Shown in pieces: positions 17,807 through 26,748 of a DNA stretch of 64,000 bases. Made by a program: the position numbers and the translations under genes. The stretch's first letter is position 1, and each line of letters starts with the position of its first letter. The DNA lies in the NCBI GenBank assembly GCA_903832085.1, contig CAIKZZ010000034.1, positions 1 to 64,000 of the forward strand, in the 5' to 3' direction. This DNA comes from an uncultured Pseudomonadota bacterium (GTDB lineage Bacteria > Pseudomonadota > Gammaproteobacteria > Steroidobacterales > Steroidobacteraceae). Below the pieces are notes generated by a model. The model ran no database searches. It was not told where the DNA came from and saw only the letters and a program-made list of their open reading frames with translations.

Positions 17807-19531
17807 CTATATGACTTCTTCAAGATGATCAATGAGCAACTGCGCGCGCCGCACGCCCTGGTACTCATTGACATCGAGCCGATACAACAGCCGCAGTGAC
17901 GCACCAACCCGCGGCGCTTGCGCACCCGGACGCGCCATCCACCCAAAGGCAATTGCTTCCTGCGGCAACGCATCTTTGGCAGGGCGCACCCAGAGCTTTA
18001 AGTGCTTTTCAGCCAACACGCGCATTTCAACGACGGTGAATTCTCCATCAAACGACGGCTCCGGAAATCCAGAGCCCCATGGCCCGCCCGCGCGCAGCGC
18101 CTCGGCAAGCTCTAGACCCAATTCATTGACGGCTAGTGTGCCATCGCTGTACAAAATACCGTCAAGCATCCCCGGCTCTGCCCGTGCCTCAACCTCTTTA
18201 GCCAGTGCATTGGCAAACTCCTTGAGACGCGACACCCTAATAGTCAGCCCAGCGGCCATAGCATGACCACCAAACTTCTCAATTAAGCCAGGCGTACGGG
18301 TGGCGATTGCCTCTAGTGCATCACGCACGTGGATGCCCGGCACACTACGAGCAGACCCGCGGGCAAGGCCATCTTCGGCTGGCGCGAACGCGATCACCAC
18401 ACGGTGCACCTGCTCCTTCACGCGCGATGCCACTAAACCCACGACACCCATGTGCCAAGCCTCGTCATACAGACACAGCGCCGCCGGCAGTTGGCCTTCT
18501 GTTGCGGTCGCTCGCAGCCGCTCGACTAAGCTAAGCGCATCCGTTTGCATGTCCGACTCAATGGCGCGGCGATCGCGGTTGATCCGATCGAGCTCTTGGG
18601 CTAACGCAAAAGCCGTCTCCGAATCATCAGCTAACAAACACTCAATACCGATCTTCATGTTCTCAATGCGCCCAGCAGCATTGAGACGCGGCCCGATGGC
18701 AAAACCCAAGTCGCTCGCAACCACATCCGACTGGCGTCGACTCGCAAGCTGTAGCAAAGCTGAAATACCCGGCACACAGGCACCCTTACGGATACGCTGC
18801 AAACCCGCCTGTACCAAAATTCGATTATTGCGATCGAGTGGCACAACGTCAGCAACGGTGCCCAGCGCCACCAAGTCCAGCAACTCAGCGGTTAACGCGT
18901 TCGCGACGCCCAACCGTTTGCCCAGCGCCAGCATAAGATAAAAAGCGACCCCTACTCCAGCAAGCGCTCGACTACCAAACTGAGCATTGACCAAGTTCGG
19001 GTTAACGATGGCATTTGCCTGTGGGAGGGTGTCTGCTGGCAGATGATGATCTGTCACTAGCACGTCAATTCCTAGCGCTCGAGCAGCCGCAACGCCATCA
19101 TGGCTAGAGACTCCGTTATCCACGGTGATAATCAGCTGGGGCAACCGCTCAGAGCTCGCCACTAGCGCCACGATCTCAGGCGTGAGTCCATAGCCAAAAC
19201 GAAAACGATCCGGCACCAAAAAATCGACATGTGCGTGACCAAAGCGGCGCAGCGCGCGCACCACTAAAGCACTCGCGGTGGCACCATCTGCATCAAAATC
19301 GCCAACGACAAGAACGAAGCTATTCGCGCGCATGTGCGTCTCTAGCAACGCCACCCCCGACTCCATTCCATCCAAGGAGCTAATGGGTAGCAAACCCTCT
19401 AAACCAAGACTCAACTCGGCGTTTTGGGTAATGCCTCGACTCTGATACACACGCACGAGTACTGGATGGCAGCCAGACACCGCAGACGCAGTGGCACCGA
19501 CACCGCGTCGCTGTATGGGACGCACGGTCAC
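17807..19531 (-). CDS. recJ: Single-stranded-DNA exonuclease RecJ
   Basis: 5'-3' single-strand exonuclease of recombination and mismatch repair, DHH superfamily. 574 aa from GTG 19531 (E. coli 577). Motif I is VVGDFDADGATA, the DHH triad is in VLVTDHHLP, and DHHA1-like motifs near FGGHAMAAGLTI and the OB-fold-like C-terminus are present. GTG 19531 overlaps the stop of the upstream RpfE-like gene (GTGA) and starts the conserved region; a frame opening 31 codons earlier would run deep into that gene and is rejected. The recJ-prfB-lysS order is widely conserved. Confidence 0.95.
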   Translation of the reverse strand: MTVRPIQRRGVGATASAVSGCHPVLVRVYQSRGITQNAELSLGLEGLLPISSLDGMESGVALLETHMRANSFVLVVGDFDADGATASALVVRALRRFGHAHVDFLVPDRFRFGYGLTPEIVALVASSERLPQLIITVDNGVSSHDGVAAARALGIDVLVTDHHLPADTLPQANAIVNPNLVNAQFGSRALAGVGVAFYLMLALGKRLGVANALTAELLDLVALGTVADVVPLDRNNRILVQAGLQRIRKGACVPGISALLQLASRRQSDVVASDLGFAIGPRLNAAGRIENMKIGIECLLADDSETAFALAQELDRINRDRRAIESDMQTDALSLVERLRATATEGQLPAALCLYDEAWHMGVVGLVASRVKEQVHRVVIAFAPAEDGLARGSARSVPGIHVRDALEAIATRTPGLIEKFGGHAMAAGLTIRVSRLKEFANALAKEVEARAEPGMLDGILYSDGTLAVNELGLELAEALRAGGPWGSGFPEPSFDGEFTVVEMRVLAEKHLKLWVRPAKDALPQEAIAFGWMARPGAQAPRVGASLRLLYRLDVNEYQGVRRAQLLIDHLEEVI

Positions 19532-20478
19532 AAGGACACCTGAGCCAACTGCTCCCACCAAGGGCGCACCGATCGCCACCAGCGCCAACGGCGTACACGC
19601 GTCATCCGGAACACCCGACCACAAACGTGCAAATGCAACTCACGCCATTGCTGACCAAGTCCTGCAACTGCCGGAGTTAACCAACGACTTTCTAACGAGG
19701 AAAGCGGCTGCCCCTCGGCAAGCAATGCGTTCACGGACCAGCGCTCAATCACGCCATCCGCAACCTGCTCACCTGGATACTGAGCGCGTGCAGCACGCAG
19801 AGCCGAATCCGCGCACAACAACTGCGGCCAGCGCGGCGCACCGTACAAATCGGTATTGCCACTACCCCACAGCCAGAGTGAACTGACGGCGCGAGGCGCT
19901 TTAAAATCGGGTTCGCTGTGCAACCACATCTCCATTTCCGTTCCCACACGCTGGAGGAGCCGGCGATCCTGCCCTGTCGGTAGCGCATCACTCAAGGACA
20001 ATCCAGTCAATGACTCCGGATCGCGCGTCTGCACTTCCAAAAGACTGCTAAAGCGCATGAGCAGCGTGTCTGGGGCACTGTACAACGCTTGGGGTGAACC
20101 GCCTGACACGCCGTTGTAACGGGCAGCGAGCGACGCGCGCACCGCGGGCGATAGTACTACGGGGCCTTGGTTATCAAAGCGCACCGAGCTCATTCCTGCA
20201 GCTAAGCTCACGGGTGTGGCAATACACCAGGTCTGCAGAGGATCTACCGCATAGCCGGCCGCGGCCCCGAGTAACCGCCCTAAGGGCAAGTCACCTGGGT
20301 CACCCTCAAGACCCGCGAGCCTAAGCGCCCAACGACGCCAGTCCACCGGCGCCTCATGCACTTGAGCACTCGCCAGCATGCGCTCCAACAGCGGCAAGCG
20401 TGGCAATGGCGCTTGGCTTGCCATCTCGCAAGCCAGTACCGCCGGCAGATCAGTCATGGCAACATAAAGTATCGACAT
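19528..20478 (-). CDS. rpfE: RpfE-type protein (phosphoglycerate mutase-like), function unknown
   Basis: A 316 aa protein resembling RpfE, which lies by recJ in the rpf region of Xanthomonas. Family members are often labelled cofactor-independent phosphoglycerate mutase-like because of a SLWLWGSG motif (here about residues 203-210) and a neighbouring E-x-E-M-W-L stretch. There are no signal peptide or membrane segments. The gene ends in a GTGA overlap with recJ. No rpfF, rpfC or rpfG is seen nearby, so a role in diffusible-signal sensing is not supported. ATG 20478 or 20457 could be the start. The symbol is given by family resemblance and context only. Confidence 0.7.
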   Translation of the reverse strand: MSILYVAMTDLPAVLACEMASQAPLPRLPLLERMLASAQVHEAPVDWRRWALRLAGLEGDPGDLPLGRLLGAAAGYAVDPLQTWCIATPVSLAAGMSSVRFDNQGPVVLSPAVRASLAARYNGVSGGSPQALYSAPDTLLMRFSSLLEVQTRDPESLTGLSLSDALPTGQDRRLLQRVGTEMEMWLHSEPDFKAPRAVSSLWLWGSGNTDLYGAPRWPQLLCADSALRAARAQYPGEQVADGVIERWSVNALLAEGQPLSSLESRWLTPAVAGLGQQWRELHLHVCGRVFRMTRVRRWRWWRSVRPWWEQLAQVSL

Positions 20479-20511
20479 CGCTTAATCACACAATACGTTA
20501 TTCTTAAAAAC

Positions 20512-20886
20512 ATGGCACTCATATCCGACTCGGGCAGCTCCTCTGCCACACAGCGCATTATCAGCTATACGGCACTCGAGTTGCGCCTACGCGATCGCGT
20601 CATCACGCGCAGCGCTTTAATCTGCGGACACGACGTGACCGAGTGGCCGGTACAACAACCAAGTGATCTCAATCACAACACCTTAGCACCGCTACTTGCA
20701 TTGGGTGTTGATGTGGTCCTGCTGGCAACCGGAGAACGTCAGCAATTCCCGGCGATCGATATACTAAACACCGCGCGGCGAGCTGGCCTTGCCCTGGAGG
20801 TCATGGATACCGGCGCGGCCTGCCGCACCTACAACGTTCTTATCAGCGAAGATCGCGCGGTGGCGCTGGCGGTTATTTTTCCCTAG
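20512..20886 (+). CDS. Mth938-like domain protein (DUF498)
   Basis: A 124 aa protein of the Mth938/NDUFAF3-like fold. The typical blocks are present: IISYTALELRLRDRVITRSALI, a Trp-Pro pair in TEWPV, LGVDVVLLATGERQQFP, and GLALEVMDTGAACRTYNVLISEDRAVALAV with the conserved T-x-x-A-x-R-T-Y-N motif. In eukaryotes NDUFAF3 is a complex I assembly factor; the bacterial function is unknown. The frame opens earlier on the plus strand, but that would overlap the divergent rpfE-like gene, so ATG 20512 is chosen. It converges with nlpD across 32 bases. Confidence 0.88.
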   Translation: MALISDSGSSSATQRIISYTALELRLRDRVITRSALICGHDVTEWPVQQPSDLNHNTLAPLLALGVDVVLLATGERQQFPAIDILNTARRAGLALEVMDTGAACRTYNVLISEDRAVALAVIFP

Positions 20887-20918
20887 AGTCCAACCGCCCA
20901 ACGACGCCCACAGCTCGA

Positions 20919-21695
20919 TCATGGCGCTGAACGACGGGGCAGCTGGGTTAGCGGATCGACGGGTCGGCCATTAAGGCGAATCTCAAAATACAAGCGCGCA
21001 CGTCGCCCGGGGCCCTCGCCCACTGCGGCAATGCGTTGATTGGCTTTGACGAGTTCGCCCTCCGCGACAAACACCGCACTGTTATAGCCATACGCCGTCA
21101 GCCATGCCTCGTCGTGCTTAACAATGATGAGCTGCCCATAGCCGCGCAAACCTGCACCTGTATACACCACACGCCCAGCCGCCGCGGCACGCACCTCCGT
21201 ACCAACCGCTCCATCAATCTCAAGTCCCACGCCACCGTTGAGCTGCTGGACGGTACCCAAAACAGTGCCATCCACAGGCCACACCCAGCGTGGCGCCGGC
21301 GTGACCGGCAAAGTCGGCAATGGAGCGTCGTGAGTCTCGCGGGCCCCCGACGTGGGTTTCGTGCGGGTAGCCGCAGGTGCTGCTGTCGAATGTGCTCCAG
21401 CCACAGCGCGATTGGTGGCATCTTGACCGGTAGGTACAAGCGTCAGTTCGAGGCCTGCCTTAATGCGGTAATCTGCCGGCAGATGGTTCCAACGCGCGAC
21501 ATCATGATAATCAAGCCCATGGCGCCAGCTGATCGAATACAACGTATCGCCCGGCTTCACCACATAGGTGCTTTCAATTGACGGCCGCACATCGCCGCCA
21601 CATCCGCCTAAGCCCGCAACTAGCACCAAAGCGACCAGCATGCTCCGTAAAAACGCGATGCACTGCGTACTGACAGCCCTGCCGGCGACATACAT
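20919..21695 (-). CDS. nlpD: Lipoprotein NlpD-like, LysM and degenerate LytM domains
   Basis: Outer-membrane lipoprotein; NlpD in E. coli activates the amidase AmiC at the division site. In 258 aa, a signal peptide ends in the lipobox LGGC (about residue 32), then a LysM repeat (YVVKPGDTLYSISWRHGLDY) binds peptidoglycan. An Ala/Pro/Thr-rich linker leads to a peptidase-M23-like domain (WVWPVDGTVLG to YFEIRLNGRPVDP). The zinc-ligand positions of active M23 enzymes are replaced (LEIDG, TAYGYNS), as in NlpD/EnvC activators. It follows pcm. rpoS, which usually follows nlpD, is absent. Confidence 0.9.
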   Translation of the reverse strand: MYVAGRAVSTQCIAFLRSMLVALVLVAGLGGCGGDVRPSIESTYVVKPGDTLYSISWRHGLDYHDVARWNHLPADYRIKAGLELTLVPTGQDATNRAVAGAHSTAAPAATRTKPTSGARETHDAPLPTLPVTPAPRWVWPVDGTVLGTVQQLNGGVGLEIDGAVGTEVRAAAAGRVVYTGAGLRGYGQLIIVKHDEAWLTAYGYNSAVFVAEGELVKANQRIAAVGEGPGRRARLYFEIRLNGRPVDPLTQLPRRSAP

Positions 21696-21706
21696 CGTGA
21701 CTGATC

Positions 21707-22378
21707 TCAGCCGATGCCGCCCACCAGCGGCACAAAACTCACACCGCCAAGTTTTTCACGCACAAAATGCTCATCGCGGCGGGTAATGCGAAACAGCTCC
21801 TGTGCACCATCAGGGCCTACCGGCAACACCAGACGACCACCGTTTGGTGAGAGCTGCTCAAGCAGCGCTTGCGGAACAGCATGCGCTGCTGCAGCGACTA
21901 AAATGCCATCGTATGGCGCATGCGCCTTCCAGCCGAGACTGCCATCTGCGTGCCGAAAGCGAACGTTTTTTACACCGAGCTCCTTCAAAATCACCTTGGC
22001 ACGCTCCAGCAACGGCTGCATACGCTCTACCGTCGACACACGTGAGACCAACGCAGACAGGACTGCTGTCTGATAACCACAGCCGGTACCAATCTCAAGC
22101 ACATTGTGCAACACAGTCGCCGTGGAGCCATGCAGCGCCTCAGTCATGCGCGCCACCACAAAAGGCTGGGATATTGTTTGGCCAAACCCGATCGGCAAGG
22201 CGGTGTCTTCATAGGCACGGCTCGCCAATGCCTCGTCCATAAACAGGTGACGTGGCACATTGCGTACTCGGTCGAGCACACGCGGATCCTTGATGCCTTG
22301 CTCCATCAAGCGCTGCACCAGCCGCTCACGCGTGCGGGCAGAGGTCATGCCGATGCCAGAATGACGCGCATCAGCCAT
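21707..22378 (-). CDS. pcm: Protein-L-isoaspartate O-methyltransferase
   Basis: Methylates isoaspartyl residues of aged proteins, starting their repair. In 223 aa, [20 protein letters not shown] and [14 protein letters not shown] are the family's substrate-site motifs and [14 protein letters not shown] is SAM motif I. It ends [12 protein letters not shown], near-universal for this family. ATG 22378 overlaps the surE stop by eight bases; ATG 22348 is a possible alternative. surE-pcm-nlpD is a conserved stress-survival cluster. Confidence 0.97.
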   Translation of the reverse strand: MADARHSGIGMTSARTRERLVQRLMEQGIKDPRVLDRVRNVPRHLFMDEALASRAYEDTALPIGFGQTISQPFVVARMTEALHGSTATVLHNVLEIGTGCGYQTAVLSALVSRVSTVERMQPLLERAKVILKELGVKNVRFRHADGSLGWKAHAPYDGILVAAAAHAVPQALLEQLSPNGGRLVLPVGPDGAQELFRITRRDEHFVREKLGGVSFVPLVGGIG

Positions 22379-23123
22379 TCAGAGGCTCCAACCATTGAGT
22401 CAGACCAGCCATCGCATCGACTCGCGTCAGGTTGACGTGCAGCGGCGTGATTGATACGTAGCCTTGCTCGATCGCATGAAAATCTGTCCCCACGCCTGCA
22501 TCAGCGCCTGCGCCAGGCGCACCGACCCAATACATCGGCCGTCCGCGCGGGTCACTCGTCTGAATGATTGGTTCGGCTTTGTGCCTCGCACCGAGGCGGG
22601 TCGCTTTGAAGCCCTGCAGCTGCACGTAGGACCTGTCCGGGATATTTACATTGTACAGCGTCGCCTCTGGGAGTGGGTTTTGCAGCAAGGCCTCAACCAA
22701 CTCACGGGCCACGCGCCCCGCTGCGTCAAAATGCCGCCCGCCGCCAGACACCAGCGAGAACGCGATACTCGGTAACCCCAAATGACGGCCCTCCATGGCG
22801 GCTGCAACCGTGCCGGAATACAGCACGTCATCACCTAGGTTTGCGCCATCATTAATTCCGGAAACCACCAAATTCTGAGGTTGGGCAAGCAGCCCCGAGA
22901 GCGCCAGATGCACACAATCAGTAGGGGTCCCGTTGACCGCGTACCATCCGGACTCCGACTCCACCACCCGAAGCGGCCCATCGAGGGTCAGCGAGTTGGA
23001 CGCCCCACTACGGTTGCGATCCGGTGCCACGACGGTAAGCGTACCAATGCCCTCGAGGGCCGACGCAAGAGCGCGTAGACCATCGGCGCGCCAGCCGTCG
23101 TCATTACTAAGGAGGATATTCAT
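22371..23123 (-). CDS. surE: 5'-nucleotidase SurE
   Basis: Metal-dependent 5'/3'-nucleotidase and exopolyphosphatase linked to stationary-phase survival. In 250 aa, the N-terminal [10 protein letters not shown] carries the Asp8-Asp9 metal pair, followed by [16 protein letters not shown], the [11 protein letters not shown] block, and [24 protein letters not shown]. Length and motif order match the family. It is transcribed divergently from the Smr-domain gene with a 54-base gap, and pcm starts before it ends. Confidence 0.97.
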   Translation of the reverse strand: MNILLSNDDGWRADGLRALASALEGIGTLTVVAPDRNRSGASNSLTLDGPLRVVESESGWYAVNGTPTDCVHLALSGLLAQPQNLVVSGINDGANLGDDVLYSGTVAAAMEGRHLGLPSIAFSLVSGGGRHFDAAGRVARELVEALLQNPLPEATLYNVNIPDRSYVQLQGFKATRLGARHKAEPIIQTSDPRGRPMYWVGAPGAGADAGVGTDFHAIEQGYVSITPLHVNLTRVDAMAGLTQWLEPLNG

Positions 23124-23140
23124 GCGGTGCAGACACTGAC

Positions 23141-23146
23141 TATACT
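23141..23146 (+). promoter_or_regulatory. Candidate -10 hexamer for the Smr gene
   Basis: TATACT, 32 bases before the Smr-gene ATG in the short surE/Smr divergent gap. No good -35 is found at normal spacing, so this is only a plausible assignment. A strong GAGGAG ribosome site precedes the ATG. Confidence 0.3.
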
Positions 23147-23177
23147 AAAAGCAGCTGACGGAATGTGAGGAGCTGCT

Positions 23178-23720
23178 ATGCGTATCCCAAAAATTGGCAC
23201 GAAACCCGTACCAAGCGCCGAATTCCGGGCAGCCGTCAAGGACGTGAAGCCCTTAAAAGTGCGCGCTGAGGTACTCCCCACGCCACGGCCCGCGCCCCGC
23301 GCACGGTTCCGCCGTCGCGACGATCGCCGGGTATTGGAGGAAAGCTTAGTCCTCGGACCTGATGAACTATTGGTGGAAACGGGCGATGAACTCACATTTC
23401 GCCGCACACACGTCACTGCGCGCACTCTCACACGTCTGCGCCGCGGTGAATTCGCGGTCGAGGCTGATATTGACTTACACGGACTGACCGCGCTTGCAGC
23501 ACGTGACTTGCTGCGAGAGTTTCTGACAGACGCGCTCAAGCGACGCCACGGCTGTGTACGCGTCGTACATGGCAAAGGCTTGCGCTCCGGTCCTAAAGGC
23601 CCAGTGCTCAAGCATTCGGTGAATCTGTGGTTACGCAAGGTCAATGCCGTACTCGCCTTTGCCTCGGCACCACGCCGTGATGGGGGTAGCGGAGCTGTGT
23701 ATGTGCTACTTGAGCGTTAA
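23178..23720 (+). CDS. Smr-domain protein, putative endonuclease
   Basis: A 180 aa protein with an Arg-rich N-terminal half and a C-terminal Smr (small MutS-related) domain at about residues 90-180. The hallmark DIDLHGLTALAARDLLREF and the VVHGKGLRS motif, followed by LKHSVNLWLRK, are typical. Stand-alone Smr proteins are nucleases acting on DNA or, in some cases, on ribosome-bound mRNA; which applies here cannot be told. GAGGAG seven bases upstream supports ATG 23178. It converges with the isomerase gene (three-base gap). Confidence 0.92.
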   Translation: MRIPKIGTKPVPSAEFRAAVKDVKPLKVRAEVLPTPRPAPRARFRRRDDRRVLEESLVLGPDELLVETGDELTFRRTHVTARTLTRLRRGEFAVEADIDLHGLTALAARDLLREFLTDALKRRHGCVRVVHGKGLRSGPKGPVLKHSVNLWLRKVNAVLAFASAPRRDGGSGAVYVLLER

Positions 23721-23723
23721 GCA

Positions 23724-24488
23724 TCAGTGTAACGCGGGCCGTGTGCCGGTACTCTCGAGCAGCCGCAATAGACACTCGCGCGTGGCAGTCGACTCCCAAG
23801 CTGCCACCATCACTGCGAGATCAGCATCCAAAGCACCCTGTGTCGCATGCACCAGATCCTGACGCACCAAGGCCCTCGTTGCGGCAAACGCAGCCGCAGG
23901 CAACGCCAACACCCTTTGTAGCCACGAAGTCGCTGTCGAAGGTAACTGTGCGGAGGTCGTCAACTCATCAACCAAACCCACATGGCGCGCAGCCTCGGGC
24001 TCCAGCAACGCGCCTGTCATCAGCAACTCTGCCGCAAGACGCGCGCCCACCGTGCGCTCCAACAGCCGCAAGATCAGCGGGCCTGGATACAACCCAACCG
24101 CGACCTCATTCAGCCCCATGCGAGCGCGACCGGACACCATGATGCGACGATCACAATACAGGCTTAACACGGCGCCACCTGCAGGTGCATGGCCATTTAA
24201 AGCCGCAACAATCGGCATTGGCGCAAGACTCAAACGCAAAAGACAGTGCATGAATTCAGTCAAAAAATCAGTTAGGCCTGCGGTATCGAGCGACAGTAGT
24301 TCGCCAATATCAAGGCCTGCACTGAAGCAGCCACCACTGCCGGTTAGAATCACACCGCGCACCCCGTCACGCTCCGCGTTTTGCAACGCCAAGCCAAGTT
24401 GCGCTAGCAGTTCACGATTCAGCGCGTTCACTGGCGAGCGCGCCAAGGTTAAGGTCCGAATTTCACCCGCATCTGTTTGCTCAATCAT
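23724..24488 (-). CDS. Enoyl-CoA hydratase/isomerase family protein, isomerase-like
   Basis: Crotonase-fold protein of 254 aa from ATG 24488, which overlaps the truD stop by eight bases; a longer frame inside truD is unlikely. Oxyanion-hole segments are CFSAGLDIGELL and LNGHAPAGGAVL. The downstream motif MGLNEVAVGLYPGPLI resembles the GLNE motif of mitochondrial delta3,delta2-enoyl-CoA isomerases (ECI1), so isomerase activity on unsaturated acyl-CoA is the best guess. No other beta-oxidation gene is nearby, so the physiological role is open. It is last in a leftward run from ispD. Confidence 0.85.
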   Translation of the reverse strand: MIEQTDAGEIRTLTLARSPVNALNRELLAQLGLALQNAERDGVRGVILTGSGGCFSAGLDIGELLSLDTAGLTDFLTEFMHCLLRLSLAPMPIVAALNGHAPAGGAVLSLYCDRRIMVSGRARMGLNEVAVGLYPGPLILRLLERTVGARLAAELLMTGALLEPEAARHVGLVDELTTSAQLPSTATSWLQRVLALPAAAFAATRALVRQDLVHATQGALDADLAVMVAAWESTATRECLLRLLESTGTRPALH

Positions 24489-25545
24489 TGGCCGCATCCT
24501 GCGCCGGCAACTCTGTCGAGAGTATCTCGCGCACCACAACGGTGGCATAGGCGCCGGCTGGCAGCCCAAACTGCACGTGCAACTGGGTACCTTCTAGCTG
24601 CGCGACCAGATCCGTAGGCGCTAAGCGCAGCGGTCGTCGATCAGCCTCAAGACCTGCCTCACTTAAGCGTTCAACGAGACTAGCAAACTCGGCCAGCACA
24701 GACGCCTCAAGCGCACCAACCTCACCACTTAATGCGGCACCTTTGCCAGCCATCGGTCCGGTAGGATGAATATCCAGCCGGTCAAGCCGCTGCGCCAAGA
24801 CCTCATCAAATTCTTCCAACACAAACCAGCTGTTGCGCCCATCGAGATTAACCAGTTCCCCGGGAAGCAAGCGATTCCACGTTCCTTGTAGCACTCGCCG
24901 GGCAAGTAACGCATTAAATATCAGCGACCGAGCTGCTGAATAGACAAAAGCCCTAGGTTCACGTCCGTAGGGCAACTCATTGTTGCTCGCGAAGCGGTCA
25001 ACCAAATCTAAATTGCCGCCATCACGTCCAAAGCGCTGCGCACCAAAGTAGTTCGGCACGCCATGGGTTTTTAGCACCTCGATTCGATGACTGAGGGCCT
25101 CGGCGTCCACCGTCACGTCACGCAGCACAATGGAAAATAAATTTCCTTTTAGGGCGCCGCGTTTGAGCTTACGAGAGTGCGGCAAAGCTTGCGTCACCAA
25201 AAAACCATCGCCAGCGACACCCTGCCACTCAATCGGCGGCCGTGATGCAGGGACAGTGAGCCACTGGGTGGTGATGGCGTGCCTATCTTTAAGACCCGCA
25301 AACCCCACATCGCGCGAGGACACGCCCGCAATCCGCGCCAGTTGCCTTGTTAAAGCAAGTGTGTCGAGGCCACGCTTTTGAACCTTGAGTAGCACATGGG
25401 CATCACCACCATCGGCACTAAACCCCAAGCGCTCCTCGACCACAAAATCCTCTGCTGCAAACTTAATCGCGCCGGCGCCTAGTGGCTCGCCGTGCGCACG
25501 CGGAGGATTTAATGCAAAGAGCCAACTGTCCGGAGGCAAACTCAA
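24481..25545 (-). CDS. truD: tRNA pseudouridine(13) synthase TruD
   Basis: Makes pseudouridine at position 13 of tRNA-Glu. The 354 aa protein (E. coli 349) has FAAEDFVVEERLGF near the N-terminus, the catalytic-loop motif VGFAGLKDRHAITTQW with Asp87, the NYFGAQRFGRDGGN motif, and the TRUD insertion domain. The start is TTG 25545 in a TTGA overlap with the ispF stop; no better start precedes the conserved residues. The ispD-ispF-truD-surE grouping is common in gammaproteobacteria; here an isomerase gene and an Smr gene separate truD from surE. Confidence 0.95.
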   Translation of the reverse strand: MSLPPDSWLFALNPPRAHGEPLGAGAIKFAAEDFVVEERLGFSADGGDAHVLLKVQKRGLDTLALTRQLARIAGVSSRDVGFAGLKDRHAITTQWLTVPASRPPIEWQGVAGDGFLVTQALPHSRKLKRGALKGNLFSIVLRDVTVDAEALSHRIEVLKTHGVPNYFGAQRFGRDGGNLDLVDRFASNNELPYGREPRAFVYSAARSLIFNALLARRVLQGTWNRLLPGELVNLDGRNSWFVLEEFDEVLAQRLDRLDIHPTGPMAGKGAALSGEVGALEASVLAEFASLVERLSEAGLEADRRPLRLAPTDLVAQLEGTQLHVQFGLPAGAYATVVVREILSTELPAQDAAND

Positions 25546-26027
25546 ACGCGTAACTCAAGCAATACCGCCGCATGCGCCGCGATTCCTTCGCCTCGACCTA
25601 AAAACCCCAGTTTCTCCGTGGTTGTCGCTTTGATGTTGACGCACGGCACCGGCAAATTCACTGCCTGCGCGATGCACTCCCGAATCGCATCGCGGAAGAG
25701 CCCCAACCGCGGCGCTTCAGCCAGTAGCGTCAGGTCAATATTTACCAAATCAAAACCTTGCTCACGCACGCGGGATAGCGTCAGCGCAAGGAGTTCAAGA
25801 CTAGCAATTCCCTTATAACGCGAATCACTATCTGGGAAGTGCTGGCCAATATCGCCAAGGCCCGCAGCCCCAAAAAGTGCATCACACAGCGCATGTAACA
25901 GCACATCTCCATCCGAATGGGCTAACACGCCGTGCGTGTGCGGCACACGCACCCCACCAAGGTACACTGCATCGCCTTCAGTAAAGGCATGCACGTCCAC
26001 TCCAAAGCCAATACGCAGCCGGCTCAT
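25542..26027 (-). CDS. ispF: 2-C-methyl-D-erythritol 2,4-cyclodiphosphate synthase
   Basis: MEP isoprenoid pathway enzyme that cyclises CDP-ME 2-phosphate with loss of CMP. In 161 aa, zinc ligands Asp11 and His13 sit in GFGVDVHAF; LAHSDGDVLLHALCDALFGA, DIGQHFPDSD, and the C-terminal TTTEKLGFLGRGEGIAAHA are family signatures. ATG 26027 overlaps the ispD stop (ATGA), so IspD and IspF are likely made in fixed ratio. In some bacteria the two are fused. Confidence 0.98.
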   Translation of the reverse strand: MSRLRIGFGVDVHAFTEGDAVYLGGVRVPHTHGVLAHSDGDVLLHALCDALFGAAGLGDIGQHFPDSDSRYKGIASLELLALTLSRVREQGFDLVNIDLTLLAEAPRLGLFRDAIRECIAQAVNLPVPCVNIKATTTEKLGFLGRGEGIAAHAAVLLELRV

Positions 26028-26737
26028 ATCTTGCTCTCCGTCAGGAGTCGTGCGGCCAATTTAAGATCCGCGGCAGTCGTGACTTTAAAGTTCAACAATG
26101 AGCACGATATCAGTTGCGGTGTATCACCAAGCGCCTCGATAGCACTCGCCTCGTCGGTAATCGTACCCAAAGACGCGCCAGCCAGCGCCTCAAGAAGTCG
26201 CCGTAGCCGAAATGCCTGCGGGGTCGCTGCACGCCAAAGGCCTGCGCGCGCGACAGTGGTATGACTGCGCCCTTGCTCATCGGCACGCTTCACAGTGTCA
26301 TTGACGCGCATCCCCAACAAGGCGCCATGCGGCGCACTTGGCAACGCATCAACCAGGGCGGCCAGATCCTCGTCACTTAACATAGGCCGGGCGGCATCGT
26401 GCACAAGCACCCAAGGATTCTCTGAACCGACACGGGCCGAGACGCAATTCAGACCCTGGAGCACGGACAGCGCACGTACTGCCCCACCGCTCGTAACGCG
26501 CACACGGGCATCGCGACTCACTGGTAAGGACTGAAACTGCTGATCGTCGGTATGTAACGCAACCACAATGCCCACGCAGCGCCGGTCGGCAATAAAGGGC
26601 CGCAGTGCGTGCTCAATCACCCGACTACCAGCCAGCTGCTCATACTGTTTGGGACACCGAGCATCACCAAGCGACTCAGCCATGCGTCGTCCGATCCCGG
26701 CCGCAGGCATCACGAGCCAATACGTAAGGTCAGACAC
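26024..26737 (-). CDS. ispD: 2-C-methyl-D-erythritol 4-phosphate cytidylyltransferase
   Basis: Adds CTP to MEP, the third step of the MEP pathway. In 237 aa, the nucleotide-binding start VMPAAGIGRRM followed by CPKQYEQLAG, VLVHDAARP, and a C-terminal GTITDEASAIEALGD motif identify IspD. The start is GTG 26737, eleven bases after the ftsB stop. It acts between Dxr (encoded at 45.9-47.0 kb) and IspF. Confidence 0.97.
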   Translation of the reverse strand: MSDLTYWLVMPAAGIGRRMAESLGDARCPKQYEQLAGSRVIEHALRPFIADRRCVGIVVALHTDDQQFQSLPVSRDARVRVTSGGAVRALSVLQGLNCVSARVGSENPWVLVHDAARPMLSDEDLAALVDALPSAPHGALLGMRVNDTVKRADEQGRSHTTVARAGLWRAATPQAFRLRRLLEALAGASLGTITDEASAIEALGDTPQLISCSLLNFKVTTAADLKLAARLLTESKI

Positions 26738-26748
26738 GAAAGGCGCGC

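Noticed and set aside
19532-19624. Upstream extension of recJ
   Set aside because: Overlaps the RpfE-like gene for 31 codons; GTG 19531 in a GTGA overlap gives the normal RecJ length.
20356-20511. N-terminal extension of the Mth938-like protein
   Set aside because: Would overlap the divergent RpfE-like coding region; the conserved domain begins after ATG 20512.
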